A DNA stretch of 64,000 nucleotides from Sphingomonas sp. Leaf343. GTDB lineage: Bacteria; Pseudomonadota; Alphaproteobacteria; Sphingomonadales; Sphingomonadaceae. Both the position numbers and the translations under genes were made by a program. Positions within the stretch are counted from its first letter, which is position 1. Each line of letters opens with the position of its first letter. The notes under the pieces are model-generated. The model did no database searches, was not told where the DNA came from, and was given only the letters and a program-made list of their open reading frames with translations. The stretch is taken from contig NZ_LMPG01000001.1 of the NCBI RefSeq assembly GCF_001423765.1, positions 888,523 to 952,522 of the forward strand. The letters are read 5' to 3'. Of the stretch, positions 40,984 to 51,350 are shown in pieces.

Positions 40984-42759
40984 TCAGCCCAGGCCCTCGA
41001 CCATTTCGGCGAGGGCCAGCCAGCGCATTTCCGCCGCATCCTTCTCCTCGCGCGCCTTTTCCACCGCCGCGCTCAGGCTGACGAAGCGGGCGTGGTTCTT
41101 CGTGTAGAGATCGGGGTCGGCGAGCAGCGCCTCGTCGCGGGCGATCTGGCGGTCGAGCTCCTCGATCCGGGCGGGCAGCAGCTCGTAGTCGCGCTGGTCC
41201 TTGTAGGTGAGCTTTTTCGTCTGCACGGGCGGTGGCGGCGGAGCGGCGGCGGCCCTGGGCTTCTTCGTGTCGGCGCGGGGTCGGCGGCGCTTTTCCCAAT
41301 CCTCGTAGCCGCCGGCGACGACATCGACGGTGCCGCTGCCGTCCAGTCCCAGCGTGACGGTGACGGTGCGGTCGAGGAAGTCGCGGTCGTGGCTGACGAT
41401 CAGGACGGTGCCGTCGTAATCGCCGATCACCTCCTGCAACAGGTCGAGCGTTTCGAGATCGAGATCGTTGGTCGGTTCGTCGAGTACCAGCAGGTTCGAC
41501 GGGCGCGCGAATTCACGGGCGAGCAGGAGCCGCGATCGTTCGCCACCCGACAGCGTACCGACCTTCGCGTCGATCAGGCTGGGATCGAACAGGAACTCCT
41601 TGAGATAGCCGTGGACGTGCTTGCGCACGCCGAGCACGTCGATCCACTCGCCGCCGTCCGCCAGCACGTCGCGGACGGTCTTTTCCGGGGCCATCAGCGA
41701 ACGCTGCTGATCGATGACGATGCCGTCGAGCGTCCTGGCCAGCTTCACGCTGCCGCTGTCGGGCTCGATCTCGCCGGTCAGCAGCTTGAGCAGCGTCGAC
41801 TTGCCCGCGCCGTTCGCGCCGACGATGCCGATGCGGTCGCCGCGGGTGACGCGCAGGTTGAGGTCGCGGATGATGACGCGGTCGCCGAACGATTTCGAGA
41901 CGTGGCCGACGTCGATCACGACCTTCGTCTTGACGTCGTCGGTGCCGACCGCGAGCGCGGCGGTCCCCTGCGGTCCGATCATCGCGGCGCGGGTGGCGCG
42001 CATCTCCTTGAGCTTGGCGAGCCGGCCCTGATTGCGGCGGCGACGGCCGGTGACGCCGCGCAAGAGCCAATGCTCCTCGATCTTGAGCTTGGCATCGAGG
42101 CGTTCGGCGTTGCGTTGTTCCTCGGCAAAGACCTGTTCGGTCCACGCCTCGAACCCGCCGAAACCGATTTCGGCGCGGCGGACGCTGCCGCGTTCCAGCC
42201 ACAGCGTCTGGCGGGTCAGGCGCGTCAGGAAGGTGCGATCGTGGCTGATGACGACGAACGCACCGGTGTAGCGGCCGAGCCATTGTTCGAGCCATTCGAT
42301 CGCGGCGACGTCGAGATGGTTGGTCGGCTCGTCGAGCAGCAAGACGTCCGGCTCCAGCGCCAGCGCGCGGACGATGGCGGCGCGGCGACGTTCGCCGCCC
42401 GACGCGGATTTCGCCTCGCGGTCGAGATCGATGCCGAGCTGGTCGGCGATCGCCTCCGCCTCGTGACCCAGCGGCGCGTCGTCGCCGGCGGAGACGTAAT
42501 CGCGCAGGGTGGCGAAGCGGGACACGTCGGGGTCCTGTTCCAGCATCACGACGCGGGTGCCGGGGACGACCATGCGACGCCCCTCGTCGGCGTCGATGCT
42601 GCCGGCGATCAGGCGTAGCAGCGTCGACTTGCCCGCGCCGTTGCGGCCGATCAGCGCGAGCCGGTCGCGCTGGCCGATATGGATGTCGAGGTGGCGGAAG
42701 AGCCAGCCGGAGCCCTGAACGATGCCGAGGTCTTCGAAGGAGAGAATGGGTGCGGCCAT
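40984..42759 (-). CDS. uup: ABC-F family ATPase (Uup-like)
   Basis: 591 residues from ATG 42759. Two ABC domains are seen: Walker A GRNGAGKST and GANGAGKST, signatures SGGERRRAA and SGGERSRLL, Walker B LLLDEPTNHLD and LVLDEPTNDLD. A linker rich in Arg/Lys lies between them, and a C-terminal coiled-coil follows a Pro-rich stretch, which points to the Uup subgroup rather than EttA. No membrane helix is present. Such proteins act on ribosomes, or on branched DNA in the case of Uup. A longer in-frame start at 42816 has no support. Confidence 0.9.
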   Translation of the reverse strand: MAAPILSFEDLGIVQGSGWLFRHLDIHIGQRDRLALIGRNGAGKSTLLRLIAGSIDADEGRRMVVPGTRVVMLEQDPDVSRFATLRDYVSAGDDAPLGHEAEAIADQLGIDLDREAKSASGGERRRAAIVRALALEPDVLLLDEPTNHLDVAAIEWLEQWLGRYTGAFVVISHDRTFLTRLTRQTLWLERGSVRRAEIGFGGFEAWTEQVFAEEQRNAERLDAKLKIEEHWLLRGVTGRRRRNQGRLAKLKEMRATRAAMIGPQGTAALAVGTDDVKTKVVIDVGHVSKSFGDRVIIRDLNLRVTRGDRIGIVGANGAGKSTLLKLLTGEIEPDSGSVKLARTLDGIVIDQQRSLMAPEKTVRDVLADGGEWIDVLGVRKHVHGYLKEFLFDPSLIDAKVGTLSGGERSRLLLAREFARPSNLLVLDEPTNDLDLETLDLLQEVIGDYDGTVLIVSHDRDFLDRTVTVTLGLDGSGTVDVVAGGYEDWEKRRRPRADTKKPRAAAAPPPPPVQTKKLTYKDQRDYELLPARIEELDRQIARDEALLADPDLYTKNHARFVSLSAAVEKAREEKDAAEMRWLALAEMVEGLG

Positions 42760-42855
42760 GCCGGGTCGCCTAGGGGGTCGGGGCGGGGGAGTGCAACCCG
42801 AAGCTTGTCCTGCCATTCACAACGTGTTCAATGCGGGGCAACTAGGGGTTGCCAT

Positions 42856-43167
42856 ATGAAGACGCCTGTCGCCCTGATGATTCTCGTGCTGGCGACGCCA
42901 CCTGCGGCGGCTTTCCCGGTACCGACCGCGGACGGACAGCGCGGCGACCAGATGAAGGCGTTCGACGGTCGGCGCGCGGGCAAGCTGATGCCGCTGCGCG
43001 AAATCGAACGGCGCGTGGTGCCGACGATGCCGGGCGCACAGTATCTGGGGTTCGAGTTCGACGGCGGCAGCAGCGTGTACACGCTGAAGTTCCTGCGCGA
43101 CGGGCAAGTGATCTGGGTGGATGTCGACGGCCGTTCGGGTCAGGTGATCGGGCGGACGGGTAAGTAG
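42856..43167 (+). CDS. PepSY-domain periplasmic protein
   Basis: 103 residues from ATG 42856. The signal peptide is MKTPVALMILVLATPPAAAF. The mature part has REIERRVVPTMPGAQYLG and YTLKFLRDGQVIWVDVDGRSGQVIG, the PepSY pattern of a helix followed by four strands. PepSY domains are thought to inhibit peptidases or to sense the periplasm next to two-component systems. A PhoP/PhoQ-like pair lies 0.9 kb downstream on the same strand, but one minus-strand gene intervenes. The in-frame extension upstream is inside the ABC-F gene. Confidence 0.85.
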   Translation: MKTPVALMILVLATPPAAAFPVPTADGQRGDQMKAFDGRRAGKLMPLREIERRVVPTMPGAQYLGFEFDGGSSVYTLKFLRDGQVIWVDVDGRSGQVIGRTGK

Positions 43168-43188
43168 CCCGCCCGATCGGCAACACGG

Positions 43189-43857
43189 TCAGAGAAACTT
43201 CTTCACCTGACGCAGGAAGTAGGTGCGCTGCTGCTTGCGCGTGCCGAAGTTGGTCATGCCCTTGTCGTCGGCATAGATCTGCGCGTAGAAATTCCAGTCG
43301 TTGGTGGATGCGGTGCGAATGCCCATCGTCGTCGATGCGAGATGGCCTTCGTTCGCCTCCACCCGGTAATCCTTCGGACTGAGGACCGCCGCCTGGTTCG
43401 CGCCCATTTTCTCGTTGAGATCGTCCTGCTGCCTGCCGGCGTTTCCACCCTTGTTGGCATGATAGACGAGGCGTGTACCGGATGATGTCTTGTGCCCGAC
43501 GCCGAGCGAACATCCGTCCATCTGCGCCGTGAACATGAAGTCGGCCTTGGCGCCGACGGTCGTGCCGAATACCGCGCCGGGTTCATAGGAACAGAAATAC
43601 GCCTTGAACGACTTTCCGTCGTCGACACCCCCACGGGTCACGATGCTGTCCACCAGACCGGGTACGGTGACGATGTAGATGCCCAGCGGCTCGCCGAGTT
43701 GCTTTGCATACCCGTCGGCCGGGGGCATCGAGACGAGGCGCATGTCGATCGGTTCGTCTTTCAGCGAGTCGCGCGGGGGGCCGTAGATACCCGGAATAAG
43801 AATGTTCTTTTTGAGGAACTCCAACGGATTGGCGGTTAATTGATCGACGGCGGCCAT
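43189..43857 (-). CDS. Protein of unknown function with a Cys/His deamidase-like pattern
   Basis: 222 residues from ATG 43857, with AAGGGA at good spacing; an in-frame ATG at 43872 is the alternative. No signal peptide or membrane helix is seen. The centre reads FMFTAQMDGCSLGVGHKTSS, with Cys116, then LVYHANK with His133 and Asn135. A cysteine in an xxGC turn and a histidine about 12-17 residues on is the arrangement of CheD, CNF1 and BLF1-type glutamine deamidases. This is a motif-level resemblance only. It could instead be a cysteine peptidase or transglutaminase relative. Confidence 0.6.
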   Translation of the reverse strand: MAAVDQLTANPLEFLKKNILIPGIYGPPRDSLKDEPIDMRLVSMPPADGYAKQLGEPLGIYIVTVPGLVDSIVTRGGVDDGKSFKAYFCSYEPGAVFGTTVGAKADFMFTAQMDGCSLGVGHKTSSGTRLVYHANKGGNAGRQQDDLNEKMGANQAAVLSPKDYRVEANEGHLASTTMGIRTASTNDWNFYAQIYADDKGMTNFGTRKQQRTYFLRQVKKFL

Positions 43858-44044
43858 GGCGTATCCCTTCATCTTCGTGGATGTTGGCGCGATGACTATA
43901 AACTTCGGCCGGCTGGTCAAGCGGCCAGGGGATACCCGATCCGTCCGTTCACCCCCGCGACAGCGGTGGTCGCCTAAGCGCTTTTGCCCGCGTCCGGCAC
44001 CCGTGCTAGCGCAGGTCGTATCCGTTTAGGGGAGCTGACACACG

Positions 44045-44710
44045 ATGCGCGTTCTGATCGTCGAGGACGAACCCAATCTCGGCCAGCAACTGAAGAACAC
44101 GCTGGAAGGCGCGGGCTATGCGATCGATCTGGCGGTCGATGGCGAAGAGGGGCTGTTTCTGGGACAGACCGAAAGTTACGATGCCATCGTGCTCGACCTG
44201 GGCCTGCCGGAGATCGACGGGCTGACGGTGCTCGATCGTTGGCGGAAAGAGGGCAGGACGACGCCCGTGCTGGTGCTGACCGCGCGCGACAGCTGGTCCG
44301 ACAAGGTGGCGGGGCTGGATGCGGGCGCGGACGACTACGTCGCCAAGCCGTTCCAGACCGAGGAGCTGATCGCGCGGCTGCGGGCGCTGATCCGGCGCGC
44401 GTCCGGCAATGCCTCGTCCGAACTGACGGCGGGGGACGTGCGGCTCGACACGCGATCGGGCAAGGTCACGCGCGCCGGGGAGCCGGTGAAGCTGACCGCG
44501 CAGGAGTACAAGCTGCTCAGCTATCTGCTGCATCACAAGGGCAAGGTGGTCAGCCGGACCGAGTTGATCGAGCATATCTACGATCAGGATTTCGACCGGG
44601 ATTCGAACACGATCGAGGTGTTCGTGACGCGCATCCGCAAAAAGCTGGGGCAGGACGTCATCACCACGATCCGCGGGCTGGGCTATAGTCTGGAAGATCC
44701 CGACGCGTGA
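44045..44710 (+). CDS. OmpR/PhoP-family response regulator
   Basis: 221 residues: receiver domain (IVEDE at 5-9, phospho-acceptor Asp51 in VLDLGLPEID, conserved Lys in AKPF) and a winged-helix DNA-binding domain (LTAQEYKLLSYLLHHKGKVV, then IRGLGYSLE). It pairs with the histidine kinase gene 59 nt downstream. The combination of short receiver linker and kinase type suggests the PhoP/PhoQ branch, often linked to envelope or Mg/cationic peptide stress. The target genes are not evident here. Confidence 0.93.
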   Translation: MRVLIVEDEPNLGQQLKNTLEGAGYAIDLAVDGEEGLFLGQTESYDAIVLDLGLPEIDGLTVLDRWRKEGRTTPVLVLTARDSWSDKVAGLDAGADDYVAKPFQTEELIARLRALIRRASGNASSELTAGDVRLDTRSGKVTRAGEPVKLTAQEYKLLSYLLHHKGKVVSRTELIEHIYDQDFDRDSNTIEVFVTRIRKKLGQDVITTIRGLGYSLEDPDA

Positions 44711-44769
44711 GGTCTGGGCGTGCGTGACTTCACGACCGTGCCGGTCGGCGCGGGACCATCCAGCCTGTC

Positions 44770-46137
44770 ATGAGTGACGTGACACTGCCCACCGCGAAGG
44801 GGTCGGGATCGCTGTCGCGGCGGATGATCCTGATCGCGGCAGTGTGGATCACGCTGCTGCTCGCGGGTGGCGGCTTCGCGCTCGATCGTGTGCTTAAATC
44901 GGCGGTGACGCGCAACTTCGACGATCAGCTCGAATATGTGCTGACCGCGCTGATCGTGTCGGCGACGATCGATTCGCAGGGCGACGTGTGGTTCACGCGC
45001 GAGGCGGCGGACCAGCGTTTCGTGGAGCCGGGGTCCGGCCTGTACTGGCAGGTGTCGGCACCGGGCCGCGATGGGTTCTGGTCGCGGTCGTTGTGGGACC
45101 GGCGGCTGGCCTATGGTTCGCCGCATGCCGCTCGCACCGTCCATTCCTACGACAGCCGGCAGTTCGGGGCCGAGCGGCTGCGCGTGGTGGAGCGCGACGT
45201 GAAGTTGCCGGGATCGCCGGTGCGCTGGCGGTTTCAGGTGGCGCAGGCGCGCGACGGGCTGGATGCGCAGATCACCACGTTGCGGCGGACGCTGGTGCGG
45301 TCGTTCGCGCTGCTGGGGCTGGGGCTGATCGTGCTGGCGGCGCTCCAGACCTTTTACGGGCTGCTGCCGCTGCGGCGCGTGCGGCTGGAGATCGCGCGGA
45401 TGCGGGGCGGCCATGCGAACCGCGTCGAGGGCGACATGCCGATCGAGGTCGCGCCACTGGTCGAGGAGCTGAACGCCCTTGTGGCGCATAACGAAAAGCA
45501 GGCGGAGGAGGCGCGGCGGCACGCGGGCAATCTGGCGCATGCGCTGAAGACGCCGCTGACCGTCATCATGAACGCCGCGACCGCCGATGCCGACGATCTG
45601 GCGGAGACGGTGGTGCGGGAGGCACGGACGATGCGGCGGCAGGTCGACCACCACCTCGCGCGGGCAAGGGCGGTCGGGCGGCGCGGGTCGGCGCACAGCC
45701 GGGCGGATGTCTGGCCGAGCCTGGAGTCGGTGGAGCGGGCGGTGGCGCGGCTGTACCGGCACGTCCGCATCGACGTGACCGGCCCGCGCGATCTGGCGGT
45801 GCACGTCGAACGGCAGGACCTGGACGAGATGCTGGGCAATCTGATCGAGAACGCCGCGAAATATGGCGGCGGCAGCGTGTTCGTGACGGTCGGCGCGCAG
45901 GCGGGTTTCGTGGAGTTCCTGATCGAGGACGACGGCGCGGGAATCCCGGAGGAGGAGCGCGTCCGCATCTTCGATCGCGGCGTGCGGCTGGATACGGGCA
46001 AGCCGGGGACCGGCCTCGGCATGGCGATCGTGCGCGATGTCGCCGAAATCTATGAGGGGACGGTGTCGCTGGAGGAGAGCGAGGACCTTGGCGGGTTGAT
46101 GGTGCGGTTGCGGTTGCCGGCGGCGGGGGTGGTGTAG
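44770..46137 (+). CDS. Sensor histidine kinase, PhoQ-like
   Basis: 455 residues. Two membrane helices (about 19-38 and 174-195) flank a periplasmic domain of about 135 residues, followed by a HAMP-like stretch (PLRRVRLEIARMRGG). The H-box is NLAHALKTPLTVI with His257, the N-box is LIENAAKYG and the G boxes are DDGAGI and GTGLGMAI. The LAHALKTPL form is typical of the PhoQ group. It should phosphorylate the regulator encoded just upstream. Confidence 0.93.
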   Translation: MSDVTLPTAKGSGSLSRRMILIAAVWITLLLAGGGFALDRVLKSAVTRNFDDQLEYVLTALIVSATIDSQGDVWFTREAADQRFVEPGSGLYWQVSAPGRDGFWSRSLWDRRLAYGSPHAARTVHSYDSRQFGAERLRVVERDVKLPGSPVRWRFQVAQARDGLDAQITTLRRTLVRSFALLGLGLIVLAALQTFYGLLPLRRVRLEIARMRGGHANRVEGDMPIEVAPLVEELNALVAHNEKQAEEARRHAGNLAHALKTPLTVIMNAATADADDLAETVVREARTMRRQVDHHLARARAVGRRGSAHSRADVWPSLESVERAVARLYRHVRIDVTGPRDLAVHVERQDLDEMLGNLIENAAKYGGGSVFVTVGAQAGFVEFLIEDDGAGIPEEERVRIFDRGVRLDTGKPGTGLGMAIVRDVAEIYEGTVSLEESEDLGGLMVRLRLPAAGVV

Positions 46138-46157
46138 TCCTTGCGGGGACAGCAGGT

Positions 46158-47156
46158 CTAGGCCGCCAGCCTGACCTCTCGCGCGGCCTCGGCCGTCAGG
46201 GTCAGGCTACGCTTGCGGGCGGTCTGGTCATAGATCGCGCTGGTGACCATGACCTCGTCGACGCCGGTGCGCTCGACGAAGGCGGCGAGGCCGCGAGCGA
46301 CGGTGGCGGGGGTGCCGATCGCCGAGCAGCTGAGCACAGTGTCGAGCATCGCCGGGCCCTGCGGACCCAGGCTGTCGCGATAGCCGGCGACGGGTGGGGG
46401 AAGCTGACCGGGATTGCCGGTGCGGAGGCGGACGAAGGATTGCTGCTGGGACGTGGCGATCAGTCGCGCCTCCTCCTCCGTGTCGGCGGCGAAGACGTTG
46501 AAGCCGGCCATCGCGTACGGCTTGGCAAGATGCGCGGAGGGGCGGAAGTCGCGGCGGTAGACGGCGAGCGCCTGATCCAGCGCGTCCGGCGCGAAGTGCG
46601 AGGCAAAGGCGTAGGGCAGGCCGAGCGCGGCGGCGACCTGCGCGCCGTACAGGCTGGAGCCGAGGATCCACAGCTTGACGTCCGCGCCTGCGCCGGGCGT
46701 GGCGACGATGCCGGTCTGGCCATCGTCGGCGAAATAGCTCTGAAGCTCCATCACATCGCGCGGGAAGGCGTTGGGGTCGCTGTCCAGCGTGCGGCGGATC
46801 GCGCGGGCGACGCGCTGGTCGCTGCCGGGGGCGCGGCCGAGGCCGAGGTCGACACGGCCCGGAAACAGCGCGTCGAGCGTGCCGAACTGTTCCGCGATGA
46901 CGAGCGGCGAATGGTTGGGCAGCATGATGCCGCCCGCGCCCACGCGGATCGTCTTCGTGGCGGCGGCGACATGCGCGATCACGACCGACGTTGCGGCGGA
47001 GGCGATGCCGTTCATGCCGTGGTGTTCCGCGACCCAGTAGCGGGCGAAACCGGCCGCCTCCGCATGGGCGGCGAGATCGGCGGCGCGGGCGAGCGCGTCC
47101 GACACGGTGCCCCCTTCGACGACGGGAACGAGATCGAGGAACGATAGCTGGGTCAT
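46158..47156 (-). CDS. LLM class flavin-dependent oxidoreductase (bacterial luciferase-like)
   Basis: 332 residues from ATG 47156. The TIM-barrel start is [20 protein letters not shown]; the flavin-site segments [27 protein letters not shown] and [12 protein letters not shown] follow. This belongs to the MsnO8-like subgroup often labelled 'alkane 1-monooxygenase-like'. The substrate is unknown. No flavin reductase gene lies beside it. The frame is open upstream to 47351 into the protease 3' end, which I reject. Confidence 0.88.
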   Translation of the reverse strand: MTQLSFLDLVPVVEGGTVSDALARAADLAAHAEAAGFARYWVAEHHGMNGIASAATSVVIAHVAAATKTIRVGAGGIMLPNHSPLVIAEQFGTLDALFPGRVDLGLGRAPGSDQRVARAIRRTLDSDPNAFPRDVMELQSYFADDGQTGIVATPGAGADVKLWILGSSLYGAQVAAALGLPYAFASHFAPDALDQALAVYRRDFRPSAHLAKPYAMAGFNVFAADTEEEARLIATSQQQSFVRLRTGNPGQLPPPVAGYRDSLGPQGPAMLDTVLSCSAIGTPATVARGLAAFVERTGVDEVMVTSAIYDQTARKRSLTLTAEAAREVRLAA

Positions 47157-47247
47157 GATGCAGGAGATGGGGGCGGATGGCGGCGGGTGCCAGTGAGGTT
47201 TTGATTTGCGCCGGTTTAGTTCGCGTGCGCCGTGACGGTCTTCGCGA

Positions 47248-49602
47248 TCAAAATACCAGCGCGTAGCGCAATGCGATGCCCTGATCGTCCGGGAGCGCCG
47301 CGATGTTGCCGGGATCGCGCCGCCAGTAAAGGTTCGCCTGAAGGTCACCACCGGCGAAGGGGCGGGAATAGCGCGCCTCGATATCGACTTCGCGGCCCGA
47401 GGGCGCGAGCGTCATGCGTTGCGGGGTCCAGGCGGTGACGGCGCTGCCAGCATAGTCGTAGAAGGTCGGCAGCGCGAGATCGATGCCGCCGGCGGACACG
47501 CGCAACGGCTGCGCGATACGCAGGCCGATGCTGTCGCCGCCGAACAGGCCGGTCCTGCCGACATCCGCCGAATATGCGCTGGTCCGCAGCAGGCCGCCGC
47601 CCCCAAGGCCGCCGTGCAGGCTGGCGCGGGTCCAGCCGCTCCGCATGGTACCCCCAAACGTCCAAGCGCCCGCGGTCAGGCGGGCCCCGGCGTCGAGAAA
47701 CCAGCTGGTCGCGCTCGCGCCACCGAAGCTGGGATCGAACCGCGCGCCGAGGACGGTCGCATCCTCGATCAGGCGCGAACCGGTGAAGCGGGCGGTGACC
47801 GGACCGAACGCGCGGTCGAGGCCGAGCGAGACGCGATCGAAACCCGATCGCTGCCAGCCGGCGATGGCGGGCAGGTAGGCGTCGCGACGGGAGAGGACAC
47901 GGCCGTTCTCGACCGCCATCGTCAGCCCGACGGCATCCCATTGCTGGCGGACGGCGGTGGACGAGCGGGCGCCCCCCTCGAACCCCAGACCGTCGGCGGA
48001 GGCGATCATGAAGGCCGGTTCCGCGCTGCCGGCGAGTTGCGCGGACAGGCCGGCCGACCCCTGGGACAGGCCGATGCCGAACGACAGGGTGCGGCCGAGC
48101 CGCTGCGTGACGGTGCCGGCGAGGGCGCGGGCGGTGACGGCATCCCGCTGCGACAGGTTGAGCCGCTCGGTCGCGACGCCGCCGGGTCGGGTCGGGCTGA
48201 GCGTCAGCGACACCGCGGTGGCGCCGGCCGCGAAGCCGACATGGCGACCGCTCGACAGCAACGTCCCGCCGAGCGGGCGCAGGGGACCGGTGCGCTGGAT
48301 CGTCTGGGCGAGTTCGGCGGCGAAGGCGCGGCCATAGCCGTCGAGGATCACCGCACCCATCGGCGCGATCGCGGCATCGCCCATCGGCGCGGAGAGTGCG
48401 GCGGTGCCGCTGGTCGCGAGCCGCGTGCCGGCGATCGAGGTGGTGCCGACCGGCTGGAACGCGCGTGTCAGATCAAGGACGCCGCGGCCATAGACGCTGT
48501 CGGTGCCGGTCTGGCCGACATCGCGCGCGGTGGTGAGCAGCAGATCGACGATCTGCGCGCCGGTGAGGTTCGGAAATGCCTGCGCCAGCAGCGCGACCGC
48601 GCCGGCGATTTGCGGTGCGGCGAACGAACTGCCCGACCAGAGCTGGACGGTGCCGTTCTGGTCCGGGGCGGCGACGCGGGTGCCGACCGCCGCCAGATAA
48701 TGCGTCGGGTTGCTGCCGGCGCGGTTCGCGTCGTCGTCGATGCGATCGGTATGATCGACCCAGCCGGCGATGATGACCTGGTTGCGGGACACGGATGCGT
48801 CGTCGGCGACGGCGGCGAAGCCGTCCGGATCGGCGGCACCGTCATTGCCGGCGGACAGGATGACGACGATGCCGGCCTGCGTGGCGCGGGACAGCGCCTG
48901 TTGCACCGATTGCGGCATCGACGTACTGCCGAGCGACAGGTTGATGACGCGGGCGCCGGCCGTTCGCGCGGTATCGATGCCGCGGGCGAGAGCGTCCGAA
49001 TCGAAGCGGCAGGTGTCGTCGCCATTGGCGTCCGGTTCACCGGTGCAGGTGCCGGGCCGGTCGGATCGAAGGGCGATGACGGTCGCGTCGAAGGCGACGC
49101 CGTGCGTACCCGTGCCGTTGCGGCGGCCGGCGGCGGTGAAGGCGACGGCGGTGCCGTGTCCGTCGACATCGTCGATCGTGCCGTTGCCGCCGACATCGGC
49201 GGACGCGGTCGAGAGGCGGTTGCCGAACTCCTCGCTTTGCAGATCGATGCCGGTGTCGATCACGGCGATGCCGATCCCCGCCCCGGTCGCCGCCCGTTGA
49301 TAGGCGACGAGCGCGTTCATCGACACCGCGCCGACGGTGGCGCGATATTCCGTGCCGTCCGGATTGGCCGGCGGGGTCGGCGCGGGCGTGGGCGCCGGCG
49401 TTGGAGCCGGGGTCGGGGCTGGAGTCGGCGCGGGCGTGGGGGCGGGGGTTGGCGCGGGCGTAGGCGCTGGAGTCGGAGCCGGCGAGGCGATCGGCGGCGC
49501 AGGCGTGCTGGCGACACCGCCGCCGCCGCCGCCGCAGGCCGCGAGCCACAGCGGCAGCGTCGCAGCGGCGGCCGTCAGGAGGGTGGGCTTGCCGCTGCGC
49601 AT
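47248..49602 (-). CDS. S8 subtilisin-like autotransporter serine protease, lipoprotein
   Basis: 784 residues. A lipoprotein signal (LPLWLAAC, lipid on Cys23) is followed by poly-Gly and a Pro-Ala-Pro-Thr repeat spacer (about 41-77), then a subtilisin domain with Asp116 (AVIDTGID), His149 (DGHGTAVA) and Ser326 (SGSSFAAP). A passenger linker and a C-terminal beta-barrel of about 280 residues ending in Phe (LRYALVF) complete an autotransporter. It should be exported to the cell surface and tethered. AAGGA precedes the start. Confidence 0.92.
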   Translation of the reverse strand: MRSGKPTLLTAAAATLPLWLAACGGGGGGVASTPAPPIASPAPTPAPTPAPTPAPTPAPTPAPTPAPTPAPTPAPTPPANPDGTEYRATVGAVSMNALVAYQRAATGAGIGIAVIDTGIDLQSEEFGNRLSTASADVGGNGTIDDVDGHGTAVAFTAAGRRNGTGTHGVAFDATVIALRSDRPGTCTGEPDANGDDTCRFDSDALARGIDTARTAGARVINLSLGSTSMPQSVQQALSRATQAGIVVILSAGNDGAADPDGFAAVADDASVSRNQVIIAGWVDHTDRIDDDANRAGSNPTHYLAAVGTRVAAPDQNGTVQLWSGSSFAAPQIAGAVALLAQAFPNLTGAQIVDLLLTTARDVGQTGTDSVYGRGVLDLTRAFQPVGTTSIAGTRLATSGTAALSAPMGDAAIAPMGAVILDGYGRAFAAELAQTIQRTGPLRPLGGTLLSSGRHVGFAAGATAVSLTLSPTRPGGVATERLNLSQRDAVTARALAGTVTQRLGRTLSFGIGLSQGSAGLSAQLAGSAEPAFMIASADGLGFEGGARSSTAVRQQWDAVGLTMAVENGRVLSRRDAYLPAIAGWQRSGFDRVSLGLDRAFGPVTARFTGSRLIEDATVLGARFDPSFGGASATSWFLDAGARLTAGAWTFGGTMRSGWTRASLHGGLGGGGLLRTSAYSADVGRTGLFGGDSIGLRIAQPLRVSAGGIDLALPTFYDYAGSAVTAWTPQRMTLAPSGREVDIEARYSRPFAGGDLQANLYWRRDPGNIAALPDDQGIALRYALVF
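49372..49482 (-). repeat. PAPT-coding tandem repeat in the autotransporter gene
   Basis: About nine copies of a degenerate 12-nt unit coding Pro-Ala-Pro-Thr form the spacer between the lipobox and the protease domain. Units differ in wobble bases, so it is an old repeat, but slippage could still change the spacer length in frame. Confidence 0.85.
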
Positions 49603-49775
49603 ACTCGTCCTTCGTAGATCGTTGCCGTTCGAAATGCCACGGAGGCGTTAACCAATTGTGACGGGACCGGAGTGGTTGTTCGTGGGGGTTAAGGGAGGGG
49701 GGCGACCATCGGTCATATCGGGTTCGTTCGGCCTCCACGGGGCGGCATGTCCGGCGGCGTTCGGTTCGCGATACC

Positions 49776-49804
49776 GTGGATGCCGGGACGAGCGCGGCAT
49801 GACG
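49776..49804. repeat. Extragenic palindromic repeat (GTGGATGCCGGGAC type)
   Basis: GTGGATGCCGGGACGAGCGC followed by GGCATGACG. ATGCCGGG pairs imperfectly with CGCGGCAT. From memory, this kind of element is scattered through sphingomonad genomes between genes. It lies in the 261-nt gap between the divergent protease and nucleotidase genes, where I see no gene. Confidence 0.5.
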
Positions 49805-49863
49805 AAGGCGAGTTCGACTCACCCCATTGCCGCCCGGCGCGGGCGACCGTAGAGGCGGCGGCG

Positions 49864-50529
49864 ATGGCCGGGCCGCTCTCCTCGATCCGCAACTGGATCT
49901 TCGATCTCGACAACACGCTGTATCCGGCGCGGTGCGATCTGTTCGCGAGGATCGACGTGCGGATGACGCAGTTCGTCGGCGACCTGCTGGGGCTGGACCC
50001 GGTCGAGGCGCGGCGGGTGCAGAAGCAGTATTTCATCGATCACGGCACGACGCTGGCCGGGCTGATGGCCGAGCATGACGTCGATCCTCACGCGTTCCTG
50101 GATCATGTTCACGACATCGAGATGGACGTGCTGGAGCAGGACGCGCCGCTGGCGGCGGCGATCGCGCGGCTGCCGGGAAGAAAGCTGGTCTTCACCAACG
50201 GCGACACGCCGTACGCGCTGAGGGTGCTGGAGCGGTTGGGGCTGGGCGACAGTTTCGAGGCGGTGCACGACATCCGGGCGATGGGGCTGGTGCCGAAGCC
50301 GAACCCCGCCGCCTATGCCGGACTGTGCGATACGTTCGGCATCGACCCGCGGGAATCGCTGTTCGTCGAGGACATGGCGCGCAACCTGAAGCCGGCCAAG
50401 GCGATCGGGATGACGACGGTATGGGTCGACAACGGATCGGAACAGCACCCCGACATCGACCGCAGCTATATCGACTATCACATCCACGAGCTTGCGCCGT
50501 GGCTCGAATCCATTCCGGAGACCGCATGA
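49864..50529 (+). CDS. Pyrimidine 5'-nucleotidase (HAD superfamily)
   Basis: 221 residues from ATG 49864. The HAD motif I is [11 protein letters not shown] (nucleophile Asp14, acid Asp16), motif II is LVFTNGD and motif III/IV is KPNPAAY with [15 protein letters not shown] is typical of the SDT1/pyrimidine nucleotidase subgroup, which dephosphorylates UMP and CMP. It is coupled to dapD by ATGA. An in-frame extension to 49747 has no ribosome-binding site and crosses the palindromic repeat. Confidence 0.9.
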   Translation: MAGPLSSIRNWIFDLDNTLYPARCDLFARIDVRMTQFVGDLLGLDPVEARRVQKQYFIDHGTTLAGLMAEHDVDPHAFLDHVHDIEMDVLEQDAPLAAAIARLPGRKLVFTNGDTPYALRVLERLGLGDSFEAVHDIRAMGLVPKPNPAAYAGLCDTFGIDPRESLFVEDMARNLKPAKAIGMTTVWVDNGSEQHPDIDRSYIDYHIHELAPWLESIPETA

Positions 50530-51350
50530 CCGACCTTTCGCAGACCATCGATGCCGCCTGGGACAACCGTGCCGAGCTGGGCTTCGACACGAAGGGCGAC
50601 GTGCGGGACGCGGTGGAGGCGGCGCTGGCGCTGCTCGACCGGGGCGAGGCGCGGGTGGCGGAGCCGGACGGGCAGGGTGGCTGGCGCGTCAATCAGTGGC
50701 TGAAGAAGGCGGTGCTGCTGTCGTTCCGGCTGAACGACAATGTCGTGATGGGCGGCGGCGCGGGCGAGCTGCCGGGGTTCGACAAGGTGCCGTCGAAGTT
50801 CGCCGGCTGGGGCGAGGACGCGTTCCGCGCCGCCGGGTTCCGCGCGGTGCCGGGCAGCGTCGTGCGGCGCGGTGCGTTCGTGGGCAAGGGCGCGATCCTG
50901 ATGCCGAGCTTCGTCAACATCGGCGCGCATGTCGGCGAGGGGACGATGGTCGACACCTGGGCGACGGTTGGCAGTTGTGCGCAGATCGGGAAGAACGTGC
51001 ATCTGTCGGGCGGGGCCGGCATCGGCGGCGTACTGGAGCCGTTGCAGGCCGATCCGGTCATCATCGGCGACGGTGCGTTCATCGGTGCCCGCGCGGAGGT
51101 GGCCGAGGGCGTGCGCGTCGGCGAGGGCGCCGTGCTGTCGATGGGCGTGTATCTGGGCGCGTCGACCAAGATCGTCGATCGCGAGACCGGCGAAGTTATG
51201 AAGGGCGCGGTGCCGCCCTATGCGGTGGTCGTGCCGGGGACGCTGGGCGGTGGCGACGGGAAGCCCGGGCTGTACTGCGCGGTGATCGTCAAGCGGGTCG
51301 ATGCGCAGACGCGGTCGAAGACGAGCATCAACGAGTTGCTGCGGGATTGA
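50526..51350 (+). CDS. dapD: 2,3,4,5-tetrahydropyridine-2,6-dicarboxylate N-succinyltransferase
   Basis: 274 residues. A helical N-terminal domain ([20 protein letters not shown]) is followed by a left-handed beta-helix of hexapeptide repeats ([40 protein letters not shown]) and a C-terminal strand pair. It adds succinate from succinyl-CoA in the lysine/meso-diaminopimelate route, so it is needed for peptidoglycan. The ATG forms ATGA with the nucleotidase stop. Confidence 0.97.
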   Translation: MTDLSQTIDAAWDNRAELGFDTKGDVRDAVEAALALLDRGEARVAEPDGQGGWRVNQWLKKAVLLSFRLNDNVVMGGGAGELPGFDKVPSKFAGWGEDAFRAAGFRAVPGSVVRRGAFVGKGAILMPSFVNIGAHVGEGTMVDTWATVGSCAQIGKNVHLSGGAGIGGVLEPLQADPVIIGDGAFIGARAEVAEGVRVGEGAVLSMGVYLGASTKIVDRETGEVMKGAVPPYAVVVPGTLGGGDGKPGLYCAVIVKRVDAQTRSKTSINELLRD

